Below, piece by piece: positions 1 to 10,193 of a stretch of DNA of 64,000 nt. Position 1 is the stretch's first letter. Each line of letters begins with the position of its first letter. The translations under genes were made by a program, and so were the position numbers. This DNA is from G965207335 sp965222825. GTDB taxonomy: Bacteria; Pseudomonadota; Gammaproteobacteria; PS1; Pseudothioglobaceae. The notes beneath the pieces are model-generated. The model was not told the origin of the DNA. It ran no database searches and saw only the letters and a program-made list of their open reading frames with translations. The stretch covers positions 1,054,001 to 1,118,000 of the forward strand of contig OZ244964.1 in assembly GCA_965222825.1 (NCBI GenBank), read 5' to 3'.

Positions 1-315
1 ACTAATAGCTTCTTTACTATCAAAAGGCGGGCACTTGTCTTGTAATTTTGCTAATTCTAAATGTATATCCTCTGGCAACAAATCACCCCTAGTTGATAGA
101 GTCTGCCCAAACTTAATAAATATAGGTCCTAATGCTTCTAAACCAAGTCGTATTCTTTCACCTCTGGGTTTATCATTAGCTATAAAATAATGCCACGGCA
201 TTAAATATATCAACGGCTTAAACACCTTTAATACTGGCGTTGATAACAATAAATCATCAAGACGATAACGAACTATTATTATAAAAATGCTAATTAGCCT
301 AACAAAATTTTGCAT
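1..315 (-). CDS. ubiB: UbiB, ubiquinone biosynthesis atypical kinase (5' part, runs off the window)
   Basis: The first 105 codons of an ABC1/ADCK-type protein are present; the rest lies left of base 1. UbiB is a membrane-associated atypical kinase/ATPase needed for coenzyme Q biosynthesis. The visible N-terminus has the family's conserved beginning: a VRYRLDDLLL segment, then LGPIFIKFGQTLSTRGDLLP and KLQDKCPPFD, which contain the KxGQ motif that occludes the active site. The start is ATG at 315; it gives an N-terminus like that of other gammaproteobacterial UbiB proteins, though the frame stays open upstream with a GTG at 333. The neighbours ubiE and ubiJ, common in other genomes, are not next to it here. 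Confidence in family is high. Confidence 0.93.
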   Translation of the reverse strand, partial: MQNFVRLISIFIIIVRYRLDDLLLSTPVLKVFKPLIYLMPWHYFIANDKPRGERIRLGLEALGPIFIKFGQTLSTRGDLLPEDIHLELAKLQDKCPPFDSKEAIS

Positions 316-562
316 AACTTGAGGCTGTTGCACGACGGCAAAGAATAAATAAAAATCTGCTAAAATATTAATATAAAAAACATATCTGTAAGCAATGCTA
401 CGCATACAGCCGTGTTTGAGGCATAAAATACAACTCCTGGTGCCTCTAAGGGCTACTGTGTGCGTAGCACTACAACTGTTTTCATTATTTTATAACAAAA
501 CGCACGGATATTTGAGTTATTTTTAGCATTTTGGGTTGCCGTATAACGGTCTCAACTTACTA
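316..562. other. Intergenic region with a nested stem-loop element
   Basis: No gene is visible between ubiB and ibaG. Bases 397-409 (GCTACGCATACAG) pair with 456-468 (CTGTGTGCGTAGC) through 13 positions, one of them a G-U wobble. Inside, GAGGCA (418-423) pairs with TGCCTC (441-446). There is no T-tract after either arm, so this is not an ordinary intrinsic terminator. The 12-base core TGTGCGTAGCAC also occurs near 21112-21123 upstream of another gene, which suggests a dispersed palindromic repeat or a structured RNA. The function is unknown. Confidence 0.5.
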
Positions 563-787
563 TTACTCGCCTGGGGTTTTGGCTTTAATACTCAAGGCGT
601 GCAACTCTCCAGATGCAATATCATCCTTTACTATGGATAAAATCATCTTTTGCCTATTCAACAATGATACACCCTCAAAACTCTCAGATATTATGGTAGC
701 AGAGCAATTACAGCCATCTCCTGATAGCTCAATCTTTGCTTTTGGTAGGGCGTTTGTTAGTTTTTGTTGTAACTCTTGTAATGTCAT
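563..787 (-). CDS. ibaG: BolA-family protein, IbaG type
   Basis: A 74-residue BolA-like protein. The short length, the SGDGCNC segment near residues 22-28 and the C-terminal LHALSIKAKTP block (equivalent to IHAVTIKTLTP) match the IbaG/YrbA branch rather than BolA itself. Family members bind monothiol glutaredoxins and [2Fe-2S] clusters and act in iron-sulfur or stress physiology. The start overlaps the phoU stop by 4 bases, so it is probably translated with the phosphate operon. In many gammaproteobacteria IbaG is next to murA; that context is missing here. Confidence 0.85.
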   Translation of the reverse strand: MTLQELQQKLTNALPKAKIELSGDGCNCSATIISESFEGVSLLNRQKMILSIVKDDIASGELHALSIKAKTPGE

Positions 788-1473
788 TTTTTATACTCCT
801 TATTATGACGAACATCCTTGCCATGAACTATATATAACACATATTCACAGATATTTTTTGCATGGTCGCCTGCCCTTTCAATTGAGCGGGCACAATAATT
901 GACTTTTATAGTATTTTCAATATTTTTACTATCTTCTAACATATAGGTAATTAATAAGCGGTTAAGTGAGTCAAATTCTTGGTCTAGTTCAGAATCCATA
1001 GCACTTACTGCCATAGCTTTTTTAACATCTAGTTTTTTATAACAAGATATAGCGCCTTTTAGCATATCTTGAGCAACGCGGATAATGTGTTTTAAGTTTT
1101 TACGAAATTTAAAACTTGACATATCAGTATCAGATGTTAACTCCAACGCAAATCTAGCTATTTTTTCAGCTTCATCGCCAATTCTTTCTAAGTCTGTTAC
1201 TAATTTAATTGCCATTAAAATTGTGCGTAAATCTGTTGCCTTTGGTTGCCTTCTAGCAATTATTTGAGCACAACTTTCGTCAATAATTACCTCCATATCA
1301 TTGATTTTATAATCTCTTTTAGCAATTTTTTTCGCTTTTTCAATATTATTATCCAGTAAAGCCTCGGTAGCACCAATAAAATGTTTTTGAGCCAAGCTAG
1401 CCATAGTTAAGACTTGCTCATTTAATTGCTCTAAATCATCGTCGTATTCGTGTGATATATGTTGTCCTATCAT
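784..1473 (-). CDS. phoU: PhoU, phosphate signalling regulator
   Basis: A 229-residue PhoU with two helical PhoU repeats; the acidic metal-binding motifs of the family appear as DLERIGDEAEKIA and the second-repeat SIERAGDHAKNI. PhoU links the Pst transporter to the PhoR/PhoB two-component system and represses the Pho response when phosphate is plentiful. It is the last pst gene, starting on the base where pstB ends, and it overlaps ibaG by 4 bases. No phoR or phoB is in the window. Confidence 0.95.
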   Translation of the reverse strand: MIGQHISHEYDDDLEQLNEQVLTMASLAQKHFIGATEALLDNNIEKAKKIAKRDYKINDMEVIIDESCAQIIARRQPKATDLRTILMAIKLVTDLERIGDEAEKIARFALELTSDTDMSSFKFRKNLKHIIRVAQDMLKGAISCYKKLDVKKAMAVSAMDSELDQEFDSLNRLLITYMLEDSKNIENTIKVNYCARSIERAGDHAKNICEYVLYIVHGKDVRHNKEYKK

Positions 1474-2303
1474 TAGCCAAACCTCCCAGTTATATAATTT
1501 TCTGTTAGCCTATGCATAGGGTTAGTAAACACGGTATCAGTGTTATTAACCTCTACTAACCTACCTAAATGAAAATACGCTGTCCTATCTGATATTCTAG
1601 CCGCTTGTTGCATAGAATGAGTAACTATTACAATGGTATAAGATGACTTTAATTCGTGCATTAACTCTTCTATGGTTGCTGTTGCTATTGGGTCTAATGC
1701 CGATGTTGGCTCATCCATTAAAATAATATCCGGACTAATAGCTATAGTTCTAGCAATACATAGTCTTTGTTGCTGTCCGCCTGATAATCCAGTGCCAGGC
1801 TTATCTAGCCTATCCTTAGCTTCTTTCCATAAACCTACTTTTTGTAAACTATGCTGAACAATGCTATCAAGTTCAGCCTTAGTTTTTGCTAAGCCGTGTA
1901 ACCTAGGGCCATAGGCTACATTATCATAAATAGACTTAGGAAATGGATTGGGCTTTTGAAATACCATGCCAATATTTACCCTTAATAATACTGGGTCTAA
2001 GTCATAAATATTATTACCGTTAAGAGTTATACCTCCCTTAATTACACAGTCATCTATAGTATCGTTCATTCTATTTAAACAACGAATAAAGGTTGACTTA
2101 CCACAGCCCGATGGTCCTATCATTGCAATAATTTGATTTTTAGCAATATCTATGTTTACATCAAATATTGCTTGATTAGTTTTATTATAAAAAACCTCAA
2201 CACTACGGCAACTAACCTTTGGATTAGCAATAATTGGCTTGCCTACTGTTGTTTTTATTTCTTGTGCTAGGTCTATGTCTGTTAAATTATCCATACTTAC
2301 CAC
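1473..2303 (-). CDS. pstB: PstB, phosphate ABC transporter ATPase
   Basis: The 276-residue ATPase of the high-affinity phosphate importer. Walker [10 protein letters not shown] lies at about residues 63-71, the ABC signature LSGGQQQ at 173-179, and Walker B with the catalytic glutamate ([13 protein letters not shown]) at about 193-205. The family-typical IRCLNRMND segment follows Walker A. The first ATG overlaps the pstA stop by 7 bases; a second ATG three codons later (2294) is an equally possible start. It works with PstA and PstC in the inner membrane. Confidence 0.97.
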   Translation of the reverse strand: MVSMDNLTDIDLAQEIKTTVGKPIIANPKVSCRSVEVFYNKTNQAIFDVNIDIAKNQIIAMIGPSGCGKSTFIRCLNRMNDTIDDCVIKGGITLNGNNIYDLDPVLLRVNIGMVFQKPNPFPKSIYDNVAYGPRLHGLAKTKAELDSIVQHSLQKVGLWKEAKDRLDKPGTGLSGGQQQRLCIARTIAISPDIILMDEPTSALDPIATATIEELMHELKSSYTIVIVTHSMQQAARISDRTAYFHLGRLVEVNNTDTVFTNPMHRLTENYITGRFG

Positions 2304-3586
2304 CTAATTTCAAATTTCTTGCGTAATATTATGGCTGTTAAATTCATAATAAATAAAAATAATAATAATACCAAAATTGCCGCCGAAGTAAGAGCAATAA
2401 ATGCCCTTTCTGGAGAGTCAGACCAAATAAATATTTGCACTGGTAGTGCAGATGCCGGGTCTAAAAAACCCTCTGGTATATCAACAATAAAGGCTACCAT
2501 ACCTATCATAAGCAGTGGTGCTGTCTCACCTAGTGCTTGTGCCATGCCAATAATAGAGCCTGTTAAAATTCCCGGCATAGCAAGTGGTAGCGTTTGGTGT
2601 ATTGTTGTTTGAATTTTAGAAGCACCTAGTGCTAGTGCTGCATTTTTAATAGATGCTGGCACAGATTTTAATGATGCTCTAGTTGCGATAATTATAGTGG
2701 GTAATGTCATTAAAGTTAGCACTAAACCACCAGCCAGTGCTGATGATCTGGGCACACCAAAAATATTAATATAAACAGCCAAGCCTAATAAGCCAAACAC
2801 TATGGATGGCACAGCTGCTAAATTATTAATATTGACTTCTATTAGGTCAGTCCAGTAATTCTTAGGGGCGAATTCTTCTAAATATACAGCAGTTAAAATA
2901 CCAATAGGCAAGGACAATAACAGTGTTATCAGCATAGCATAAAAAGAGCCTACTAACGCACCTAATATTCCTGCTTGTTCTGGCTCTCTAGAATCGCCTT
3001 TTATAAAAAAATTAAAGTTTAAAAATGTTGTTATACGGTTTTCTAGTTTTAGTTTATCAATCCAGCCTACCTGATAGTCTTTAACCTTTCTATTTGCCTC
3101 ACTGATATTTTTACCAACCAAACCTTTAAAAAAAGTATCTATTGCGTCATCTGCTAAATACCATGAACTTATGCTAGTGCCTAATAGTTTAGGGTTAGCT
3201 AACACCTCGTCTCTTAGTTTGTATTGCACACCCGAACTAATCATACCCCTTAGGGCTTTTTTATGTTTGCGTTTTTTAACATTTGGAAATAATTGTTTGA
3301 GCGACTGGTTTACCAATGCCCTATAATTTACCTGAAATAACTCTTGTTTTGTGTAGCTATCCTTAGGCTCTAAACCTAATAACTCTTTAGAAAAACTAAT
3401 ATCTAGTTTAATGTATGTTTGGGTAAATGCTGGTATAGCTTTATTAGTAATATCAGCTAATAAAAAAAATAAAAACAATATACTAATACCAATAGCACTT
3501 ATACTACATACTTTAAACACCCTTTCTTTAAAATAACGATATTTTAAATTTATTTGCCCTAAATCTTTATTATTCATACTGTTCAC
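2297..3586 (-). CDS. pstA: PstA, phosphate ABC transporter permease
   Basis: A 429-residue permease, longer than E. coli PstA. After one N-terminal membrane helix (about 25-48) comes a long soluble insert (about 50-200), seen in the extended PstA form with a DUF3333-type N-terminal domain. The C-terminal half is the membrane permease domain, with the EAA-loop segment around [12 protein letters not shown]. It overlaps pstC by 17 bases. An alternative ATG exists at 3577. It forms the channel with PstC. Confidence 0.94.
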   Translation of the reverse strand: MNSMNNKDLGQINLKYRYFKERVFKVCSISAIGISILFLFFLLADITNKAIPAFTQTYIKLDISFSKELLGLEPKDSYTKQELFQVNYRALVNQSLKQLFPNVKKRKHKKALRGMISSGVQYKLRDEVLANPKLLGTSISSWYLADDAIDTFFKGLVGKNISEANRKVKDYQVGWIDKLKLENRITTFLNFNFFIKGDSREPEQAGILGALVGSFYAMLITLLLSLPIGILTAVYLEEFAPKNYWTDLIEVNINNLAAVPSIVFGLLGLAVYINIFGVPRSSALAGGLVLTLMTLPTIIIATRASLKSVPASIKNAALALGASKIQTTIHQTLPLAMPGILTGSIIGMAQALGETAPLLMIGMVAFIVDIPEGFLDPASALPVQIFIWSDSPERAFIALTSAAILVLLLFLFIMNLTAIILRKKFEIRW

Positions 3587-4979
3587 GGTATTTTTTTACT
3601 ACTCGTAATGAGATAATATTTAGTATCAAAGTTGTTATAAATAAACCCAAGCCCAAGGCAAAAGCCGCCAAAGTTTTAGTATTATTAAATTCTTGGTCTC
3701 CTGTTAGTAGCGTTACTATTTGCACTGTTACTGTGGTAACTGCTGTCAAAGGGTTAACAGTTAGATTAGCAGCAACCCCTGCTGCCATTAGCACAATCAT
3801 AGTCTCGCCTATAGCCCTTGATGCTGCTAATAGAACACTAGCTACCACCCCTGGTAATGCTGCAGGAATAACAACCTTTGCTACGGTTTCAAACTTGGTA
3901 GCACCCATTGCTATTGAGGCGTTTTTTAGGGAGTTGGGCACAGAAGATATAACATCATCTGATAATGATAGCACAAATGGCACTATCATCATCCCCATAA
4001 CTATACCAACAGCTAATGCTGATTCTGTTGATACGGTAATATTAGCAAATAATTCAATATCCAAATTAACCCCGACTTGTTTTAACCAATCACCAAAGTC
4101 TTTAATCATAGGACCTATAGTTAATGCCGCAAAAAAACCATAAACAACCGTTGGGACGCCTGCTAAAACCTCTAAAAACGGTTTAACAAATGACCTAATT
4201 TTACTACTAGCATACTCGGATAAATATACTGCTGAGAATAAGCCAATAGGCACAGCAATAATTAGCGCTATTAATGATACAAATATAGTGCCCCAAAATA
4301 CTGGCACTGCACCAAAACCACCAGAACTACCAATCTGGTCATCTCTAATTGCTATTTGTGGTGACCAGTGTAGCCCAAATAAAAAGTCTAGAATAGGTAT
4401 TCTTTTAAAAAACTCTACTGCCTCAATAAGCACTGAAAAAACAATTCCTACTGTTACTAAAATAGCAATACTAGCACAGGATATTAAAATATAAATAAAA
4501 TATTTTTCTACTTTATTTCTAGCCCTAGTATCAACTTGCACAAGCCTATATGATAATATAAATGTTATTATCATAATACTTATTACTACTATTGTTTTAA
4601 TAATGGCACTATATAACAAGTTTTGTTGATAAATTATTGCTATATTATTTTTTATGGTGCCGTCATTTACTATAGAATTAGTTTGTATTAAGTTTAATAC
4701 CTGATTAATTATTAAACCTAGTTGAGACTCACTATAAGTTGCAAGTTCTGGAAAATTCGCTAGGGTAACAAGGGTTATTATTTTACCTTCAAAAATTATC
4801 CATAGCCCTAAAATAGCCAAAGGTGCGGTAATAGTCCACATTGCCACCATATAGCCATAATATCTAGGAAGCGAGTGTAACTTGGCATTCACTCGCAGTG
4901 AACTTGCTTTATTTTTTGCTAAAAAATGCACCAAAAAACCAACGGCTATAATAAGTGCAAATAAATTTAGACTTGACAT
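3570..4979 (-). CDS. pstC: PstC, phosphate ABC transporter permease
   Basis: A 469-residue permease of the Pst system. An N-terminal extension with about three predicted membrane segments precedes a permease domain containing GVPTVVYGFFA and the EAA-loop region ASIAMGATKFETVAKV. This long form with an extra N-terminal membrane part occurs together with the long PstA in many proteobacteria. It lies 84 bases downstream of pstS in the same transcription direction. Confidence 0.94.
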   Translation of the reverse strand: MSSLNLFALIIAVGFLVHFLAKNKASSLRVNAKLHSLPRYYGYMVAMWTITAPLAILGLWIIFEGKIITLVTLANFPELATYSESQLGLIINQVLNLIQTNSIVNDGTIKNNIAIIYQQNLLYSAIIKTIVVISIMIITFILSYRLVQVDTRARNKVEKYFIYILISCASIAILVTVGIVFSVLIEAVEFFKRIPILDFLFGLHWSPQIAIRDDQIGSSGGFGAVPVFWGTIFVSLIALIIAVPIGLFSAVYLSEYASSKIRSFVKPFLEVLAGVPTVVYGFFAALTIGPMIKDFGDWLKQVGVNLDIELFANITVSTESALAVGIVMGMMIVPFVLSLSDDVISSVPNSLKNASIAMGATKFETVAKVVIPAALPGVVASVLLAASRAIGETMIVLMAAGVAANLTVNPLTAVTTVTVQIVTLLTGDQEFNNTKTLAAFALGLGLFITTLILNIISLRVVKKYREQYE

Positions 4980-5063
4980 AAAATATACATGAAAAACGCA
5001 CTGAAATGGACTTTACACCTGTATCTAAAATTGTAACTACTTTCTAGTTGCTTCATTACCGTG

Positions 5064-6101
5064 CTACCTTATATCGCTTAACTTTAATTTAACAGCATTT
5101 TTAGCGTTATATTGCATTAGTTTTATAGTTTTAAGAGACGGTATTAAGCCCTTATCCACTAAATAACCGTCTTCACCTATAGTATTTATGTTAACAAACT
5201 CTGCTATAAACTCATTTATGCCTAGCACTTGATTTCTATGGCTATTTTTTATATAGAAGTAAAGTGGTCTAGACACAGGATAACCGCCATTTTCAATATT
5301 TTCAAAACTAGACTCTTTATTATCTATTGTAGCGCTTTGAATTTTATCGGTATTATCCTCTAAGAATGAAAAGCCAAAAACACCTAAAGCTTGCTTATTT
5401 TTTCTTAATTTAGAGATAATTAAATTATCATTCTCACCCATTTCTACATAAAAACCATCTTCTCTAATTGTTCTACATAACTGTTTGTATTGCTCTTTAT
5501 TAGTTTTTTGCATAGCCTTTATAAAAGCAAATGTTTTACAACCGCCCTCAATAACTATCTCTTGTAAAATATCATAAGTCCCAGAAGTAGGGGGAGGACC
5601 TAAAACCTTTATCTTATAACTGGGTAGTCTAGGGTTTATTTGGCTCCATTTAGTATAAGGGTTGTCTATTAGTTTATTACTACCGTCGCTTGCTAGTATT
5701 CTAGCAGCTAGAGCGAGATACATATCTCTCAAACTAATATTAAATCGCTGGGATTTGTTACTATTAGCAATAATAATACCATCAAAGCCAATTAATACCT
5801 CGGTTACACTATTAACGCCATTTTTTTGGCATATGCTTAGCTCTGCAATTTTAATACGCCTAGAAGAATTGACAATATCGGGGGTGTTAATGCCATCACC
5901 TTGACAAAATAACTTAATACCCCCACCTGAGCCTGTCGCTTCAACCTTTGGGGTTTTAAAATGAGTCTTTTTGCCAAATGTTTCAGCAACTACCGTTGAA
6001 AATGGGAATACTGTTGATGAGCCAACTATATTTATATGATTTCTAGCATTTGCAAAAACCATAAAAAAAGCAACCGTTAACGCAAGTAGTATTTTTAACA
6101 T
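5064..6101 (-). CDS. pstS: PstS, periplasmic phosphate-binding protein
   Basis: A 345-residue substrate-binding protein. The signal peptide is a short basic start followed by a hydrophobic stretch, ending near ANA at residues 17-19. The mature part opens with INIVGSSTVFPFS, and the family's phosphate-binding ATGSGGGI and SRRIK elements follow. It is the first gene of pstSCAB-phoU. A TATAAT hexamer lies about 24 bases upstream of the start (6130-6125, minus strand). I could not recognise a convincing Pho box upstream, so PhoB control is only assumed from family knowledge. Confidence 0.94.
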   Translation of the reverse strand: MLKILLALTVAFFMVFANARNHINIVGSSTVFPFSTVVAETFGKKTHFKTPKVEATGSGGGIKLFCQGDGINTPDIVNSSRRIKIAELSICQKNGVNSVTEVLIGFDGIIIANSNKSQRFNISLRDMYLALAARILASDGSNKLIDNPYTKWSQINPRLPSYKIKVLGPPPTSGTYDILQEIVIEGGCKTFAFIKAMQKTNKEQYKQLCRTIREDGFYVEMGENDNLIISKLRKNKQALGVFGFSFLEDNTDKIQSATIDNKESSFENIENGGYPVSRPLYFYIKNSHRNQVLGINEFIAEFVNINTIGEDGYLVDKGLIPSLKTIKLMQYNAKNAVKLKLSDIR

Positions 6102-6249
6102 TTTTTATTTATTAAAAAATTGTCATTATATAGATAAATAATGCAAAAATAGCTGTTTTTTAAATTTTATTATTTTTATATAAAATATTGTTTTAATTAT
6201 ATATTATAGTAAACATTTAATAATCATAGTGTCATTTAGAGCGGCTATT

Positions 6250-6645
6250 TTAGGCGTTTTGATGAAATTCAATTACATTTTTATCTTGGTCTCTAATAAA
6301 AAACATTATCCCGCCATCTGGTAGCGTTATTGGTCCTTCTGTAATACGAATACCCATTTTTTTGATTGAGTTTTGCACAGATTTAATATTATCTACACCT
6401 AATGCAATATGGGTATAGCCGGGGTATTTTTTGACTACATCCATAAGAATATTATTATTTAAGCCTGTATTAGCATTAATAATTAAATTTATGACTACCC
6501 CTGATGGATGCTTCATAATTGCGACAGGCTCAGGTCCTATAGGTCCTGCAATAAATACAAACCCAAGCTGCTTGTAAAATTTTATTGCACTTTCAAGGCT
6601 TGTTACTCTAATACCTATATGGTTGATACCAATAATTTCTTGCAT
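6250..6645 (-). CDS. VOC-family (glyoxalase/dioxygenase fold) protein
   Basis: About 131 residues from the preferred start at 6645; the frame is open to an earlier ATG at 6675, but a GGTAAAT stretch precedes the inner ATG and the inner start gives the usual VOC beginning INHIGIRV. The sequence shows two paired beta-alpha-beta-beta-beta modules, with possible metal ligands H9 (INHIG), H85 (YTHIAL) and a late Glu (NVIEFHQ). This is the pattern of glyoxalase-like enzymes, but the substrate cannot be read from the sequence. It is a single gene between pstS and uppS. Confidence 0.75.
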   Translation of the reverse strand: MQEIIGINHIGIRVTSLESAIKFYKQLGFVFIAGPIGPEPVAIMKHPSGVVINLIINANTGLNNNILMDVVKKYPGYTHIALGVDNIKSVQNSIKKMGIRITEGPITLPDGGIMFFIRDQDKNVIEFHQNA

Positions 6646-6709
6646 AATATTTACCAAAATATTACATAGTAACAAAAAAAATATTTATAATAAAACCAGT
6701 ATTATAGTT

Positions 6710-7411
6710 TTAACTGCCAAAACGCCTATCTCGGTTTTGATATTTTGTTATAATATTTTCTAACTCATCTTTGCTAAAATCAGGCCATAGAGTATCGGTA
6801 AAAAACAGCTCACTATAAGCTATGTCCCATAATAAAAAATTACTAATTCTCATTTCACCACTAGTTCTTATTAGTAAGTCAACCTCTGGTTTTTGAGCTA
6901 GACTTAGGTTATTTTTAATGGTATTTTTATTAATATCATCAATACTTATATCGTTGTTAAGGGTCTGTTTGGCAATTTTTTTACAAGCATTAACTATATC
7001 CCACTGTCCGCTATAATTTAGTGCTAAAACTAAATTTAAACCAGTGTTATTTTTTAGTTTTTGTTGTGATTTTTTTGCCTCTAGTTGGGTTTCTTTATTA
7101 AAAATACTCAAATCACCAATAATATCTAATCTAACATTATTTTTATTAAGTATTTTAGTTTGGGTTTTTAGCGATAATAAAAATAATTTGAACAGGTCTT
7201 TAACTTCTATTTGTGGACGATTATTATTCTCGCTACTAAATGCAAAAACTGTAAGAACATTTAACTCAATTTCACCACAATATTGTATTATTTCTTGTAA
7301 AACTTCTCTGCCTTTTTTATGCCCTGTGGTTTTTGCTAGATTATTTTTCTCAGCCCAACGCCCATTACCATCCATAATAATAGCTATATGGTTTAGAGCG
7401 TTATTAGGCAT
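6710..7411 (-). CDS. uppS: UppS, undecaprenyl diphosphate synthase
   Basis: A 233-residue cis-prenyltransferase. The IAIIMDGNGRWA motif near residue 9-20 holds the catalytic Asp (D14), and the C-terminal substrate motifs are present (LLIRTSGEMRISNFLLWD, then SELFFTDTLWPDF). It makes the C55 lipid carrier used for peptidoglycan and O-antigen. Genes that usually follow it (cdsA, dxr) are absent here; instead it follows acpS by 57 bases. Confidence 0.96.
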   Translation of the reverse strand: MPNNALNHIAIIMDGNGRWAEKNNLAKTTGHKKGREVLQEIIQYCGEIELNVLTVFAFSSENNNRPQIEVKDLFKLFLLSLKTQTKILNKNNVRLDIIGDLSIFNKETQLEAKKSQQKLKNNTGLNLVLALNYSGQWDIVNACKKIAKQTLNNDISIDDINKNTIKNNLSLAQKPEVDLLIRTSGEMRISNFLLWDIAYSELFFTDTLWPDFSKDELENIITKYQNRDRRFGS

Positions 7412-7467
7412 TATTTATAAGTTCCTTAGTTTTATAATAACTGTATTATACGGTAAAATGTTAAAAA

Positions 7468-7857
7468 TTACTTTAACTCCAACACTACAAACGCTACAGC
7501 ATAGTTTTTTTCATCTGCTATGCTTAGGTGGGCTTGTTTTATATTATTACTTAGCAAGTGCTGTCTTAGTTTTTCACTTACCTGAAAATACGGTTTACCT
7601 AGTTCATTATTGCGAATAGTTAGGTCGTAAAAACTGACTATTTTACCTATGCCAGTGCCTAATGCTTTGGTAAAAGCCTCTTTTGCAGCAAATCTTTTAG
7701 CACAATAACTAGCGCCTGTTGTAGTCATTGCACGATTTTTATATAAGTCTTGCTCGTAATTAGTTAAAATTCGTTTAATAAATGCCTCAGGATTTTTTTT
7801 TAAAATATGGGCAATTCTATCAATTTTTATTATATCTGTGCCTATACCATAAATCAT
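7468..7857 (-). CDS. acpS: AcpS, holo-[acyl-carrier-protein] synthase
   Basis: A 129-residue phosphopantetheinyl transferase that moves 4'-phosphopantetheine from CoA to apo-ACP. The two conserved metal-binding motifs are present: [12 protein letters not shown] with D8, and [16 protein letters not shown] with E60. It overlaps pdxJ by 4 bases, the usual pdxJ-acpS coupling of gammaproteobacteria. Confidence 0.96.
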   Translation of the reverse strand: MIYGIGTDIIKIDRIAHILKKNPEAFIKRILTNYEQDLYKNRAMTTTGASYCAKRFAAKEAFTKALGTGIGKIVSFYDLTIRNNELGKPYFQVSEKLRQHLLSNNIKQAHLSIADEKNYAVAFVVLELK

Positions 7858-8603
7858 AATCTTGCTGTTGTTATTAATTGTTTCATCTCTGCTACTGCAC
7901 TAGATAGCCCTACAAATACTGATCTGGCTATTATAGAATGCCCTATGTTTAGTTCAACAATTTCTAAAATACTGGCAATTTCTTTGGTGTTTTGTAAGTG
8001 TAACCCGTGTCCTGCATTAACTTGTAGCCCTAAACTATGAGCATAAGTGCTACTTAGTATAATTTTATTTAGTTCTATCTGTTTTTCTTTACTAGTTTTA
8101 GCATTAGCATAATGCCCTGTATGCAGCTCAATAACAGGCGCTCCCACTTGATAACAGGCGTCTATTTGTTGTTTATTAGCATCAATAAATAACGACACTC
8201 TAATACTATTATCAGCTAGTTTTTTACATATTTTACTTAGGTATGGTTGTTGTGATAATACATCTAAACCACCCTCTGTTGTCAGCTCAGCTCTTTTTTC
8301 AGGAACAATGCAACAATCCTCTGGTTTAATAGCACAAGCAATATTCGCCATTTCTGTGGTTGCTGCCATTTCTAAGTTCATTTTTGTAGTTAGCTTATTA
8401 GCCAAAGTAATTACATCATTATCTTGTATATGGCGTCTATCTTCTCTTAGGTGAACAGTAATACTATTAGCACCTGATTGCTCTGCTAATAAGGCTGCAT
8501 CAATAATATTAGGGTATTCTGTAAGTCTTGCTTGTCTTAGGGTGGCTATATGGTCAATATTAACCCCTAATGATATTGCTGGGTTTTTTAATACTTCTGT
8601 CAT
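7854..8603 (-). CDS. pdxJ: PdxJ, pyridoxine 5'-phosphate synthase
   Basis: A 249-residue TIM-barrel enzyme that condenses 3-amino-2-oxopropyl phosphate with deoxyxylulose phosphate in the DXP-dependent vitamin B6 pathway. Family signatures are the start [29 protein letters not shown], the catalytic Glu region in MNLEMAAT, and VNAGHGL near the C-terminus. It sits 2 bases from recO and overlaps acpS by 4. Confidence 0.97.
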   Translation of the reverse strand: MTEVLKNPAISLGVNIDHIATLRQARLTEYPNIIDAALLAEQSGANSITVHLREDRRHIQDNDVITLANKLTTKMNLEMAATTEMANIACAIKPEDCCIVPEKRAELTTEGGLDVLSQQPYLSKICKKLADNSIRVSLFIDANKQQIDACYQVGAPVIELHTGHYANAKTSKEKQIELNKIILSSTYAHSLGLQVNAGHGLHLQNTKEIASILEIVELNIGHSIIARSVFVGLSSAVAEMKQLITTARL

Positions 8604-8605
8604 TT

Positions 8606-9307
8606 TTAAGTTTTTAATTTTTGTAATAATATTCTACTTTGTAGCGGTTTATTGCCTAGTAATAAATTTAATTGTGCCCTAAATAAATCCCTACAAACTC
8701 TTAGCTGTAGCTTATCTACAACCGCATCATATTTGTTTAATTGTAAAAAGATTAATAATTCACCAGAAATGTCGCCATTCTTATTTACTAGAAAACCTTG
8801 ATTTTGACAATATGTGTAGTATTTATTTGTCTCAATAATATTATTCTTTATATCAAGTTTATAATTTAATTCATAGCCTAGTTCTGATAATAGGTTTTTT
8901 TCAAATAATCTTAATAACCAGTGTTGTTTTTGTTTATTATTTGTGTCTATTTCTGCTAGTTTATCTACAAAATCAGCGTATAAATAAAATAAATTTGTAT
9001 GTATTTCTAACGGCAATAATAACCTTGCTAGCAATTCATTAATATACATAACTATTAGTAATTTATCGCCAGTAAAGGCTCGTGGCTTGTCGTTAATTTC
9101 AAAGTTAGTTAGGGTTTTTAACTCTCTATTGCCCCTGATTGTTATATCTAACTTACAAAATGGTTGCACAGCACCATATTTACTAGCTCTAATGCCATTA
9201 GCAATACAACGAATCATACCAAGATCAAGACTTAAAAAGTCTAACAATAAGCTATTGCCCTTATACGCTCTTTTATGAATTAAAAACGCCTTAACTTCTT
9301 TAATCAT
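8606..9307 (-). CDS. recO: RecO, DNA repair protein
   Basis: A 233-residue RecO with an N-terminal OB-fold (about 1-80: [20 protein letters not shown]) followed by a helical domain. It acts with RecR and RecF in loading RecA on gapped DNA and in strand annealing. The zinc cysteines found in some RecO proteins are not apparent. It overlaps era by 8 bases, in the conserved order rnc-era-recO-pdxJ-acpS. Confidence 0.92.
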   Translation of the reverse strand: MIKEVKAFLIHKRAYKGNSLLLDFLSLDLGMIRCIANGIRASKYGAVQPFCKLDITIRGNRELKTLTNFEINDKPRAFTGDKLLIVMYINELLARLLLPLEIHTNLFYLYADFVDKLAEIDTNNKQKQHWLLRLFEKNLLSELGYELNYKLDIKNNIIETNKYYTYCQNQGFLVNKNGDISGELLIFLQLNKYDAVVDKLQLRVCRDLFRAQLNLLLGNKPLQSRILLQKLKT

Positions 9308-10193
9308 AACCTAGTGATTGTAGCCCTTGTTTGTTATCGCTCCAGTTTTTTTTGGTTTTTACCCACAGCTTTAAAAATACCTTAGCACCTAATAAGCCCT
9401 CAATATTTTTTCTAGCATCACTGCCAATTTTTTTTAACATTAAGCCCTTGTCTCCTATTACTATACTTTTTTGCGAGCTTCGTTCTACTAAAATTTTAGC
9501 CGCTATATTATATCTTTGTTGTGCAAATTTAAAATACTCTATATCTACGGTAACGCCGTATGGCAATTCTTTTTTTAAATAACGCACTAACTTCTCACGG
9601 ATAAATTCTGCTACCAAAAACCGCTCACTTCTATCGGTAATATAATTACCCTCAAAAATAATGTTTTGTGCTGGTAAATGCCCTAATATTTGTCGTTTTA
9701 GATACTCTACATCTTTTTTACTAAAAGCACTAATAGGGATTATATTATTAATTTTAGTTTTATTGCTAAGCTCGGATATTTTTACTAGTATATCTTGCTT
9801 GTCTTTTAGTTTGTCTATTTTATTGATACAGCAAATGATATTGCTGTTATTAGCTAGATACTCTAATACCTTAGCATCCTCTCTGGTGTATTTATCAACC
9901 TCAACAAGCCACAAAACCACATCTACGCCCACTAAGGCATTTGTTGTAGTTTTATTCATATAGGCATTTAAAGCACGGTTTTTACCAATATGAACGCCTG
10001 GAGTATCTACTAGCACCATTTGATACTCGTCTGTGGTGCAAATAGCGTTTATTCTATGCCTTGTTGTTTGTGGTTTAGACGAGGTAATAGTCAATTTTTG
10101 TCCTATTAACTCATTAATTAGCGTTGATTTGCCTACATTAGGCCTGCCCACAACTGCAATAAAACCTGCCCTAAATTTATTATTATTTGCCAT
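9300..10193 (-). CDS. era: Era, ribosome-associated GTPase
   Basis: A 297-residue GTPase with a P-loop GRPNVGKST at residues 16-24, DTPGVH (G3), NKIDKL (G4), and a C-terminal KH RNA-binding domain ending in a VFLKLWVKTKKNW-like strand typical of Era. It binds the 3' end of 16S rRNA and helps mature the small subunit. Its start overlaps the rnc stop by 11 bases, so expression with RNase III is likely coupled. Confidence 0.97.
   Translation of the reverse strand: MANNNKFRAGFIAVVGRPNVGKSTLINELIGQKLTITSSKPQTTRHRINAICTTDEYQMVLVDTPGVHIGKNRALNAYMNKTTTNALVGVDVVLWLVEVDKYTREDAKVLEYLANNSNIICCINKIDKLKDKQDILVKISELSNKTKINNIIPISAFSKKDVEYLKRQILGHLPAQNIIFEGNYITDRSERFLVAEFIREKLVRYLKKELPYGVTVDIEYFKFAQQRYNIAAKILVERSSQKSIVIGDKGLMLKKIGSDARKNIEGLLGAKVFLKLWVKTKKNWSDNKQGLQSLGYD

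Noticed and set aside
531..902. A plus-strand 123-codon frame opposite ibaG and phoU
   Set aside because: It is antisense to two well-recognised genes and has no protein-like features.
6102..6249. A Pho box upstream of pstS
   Set aside because: No pair of TGTCA-like repeats with the right spacing was found on the minus strand; only a TATAAT is clear.
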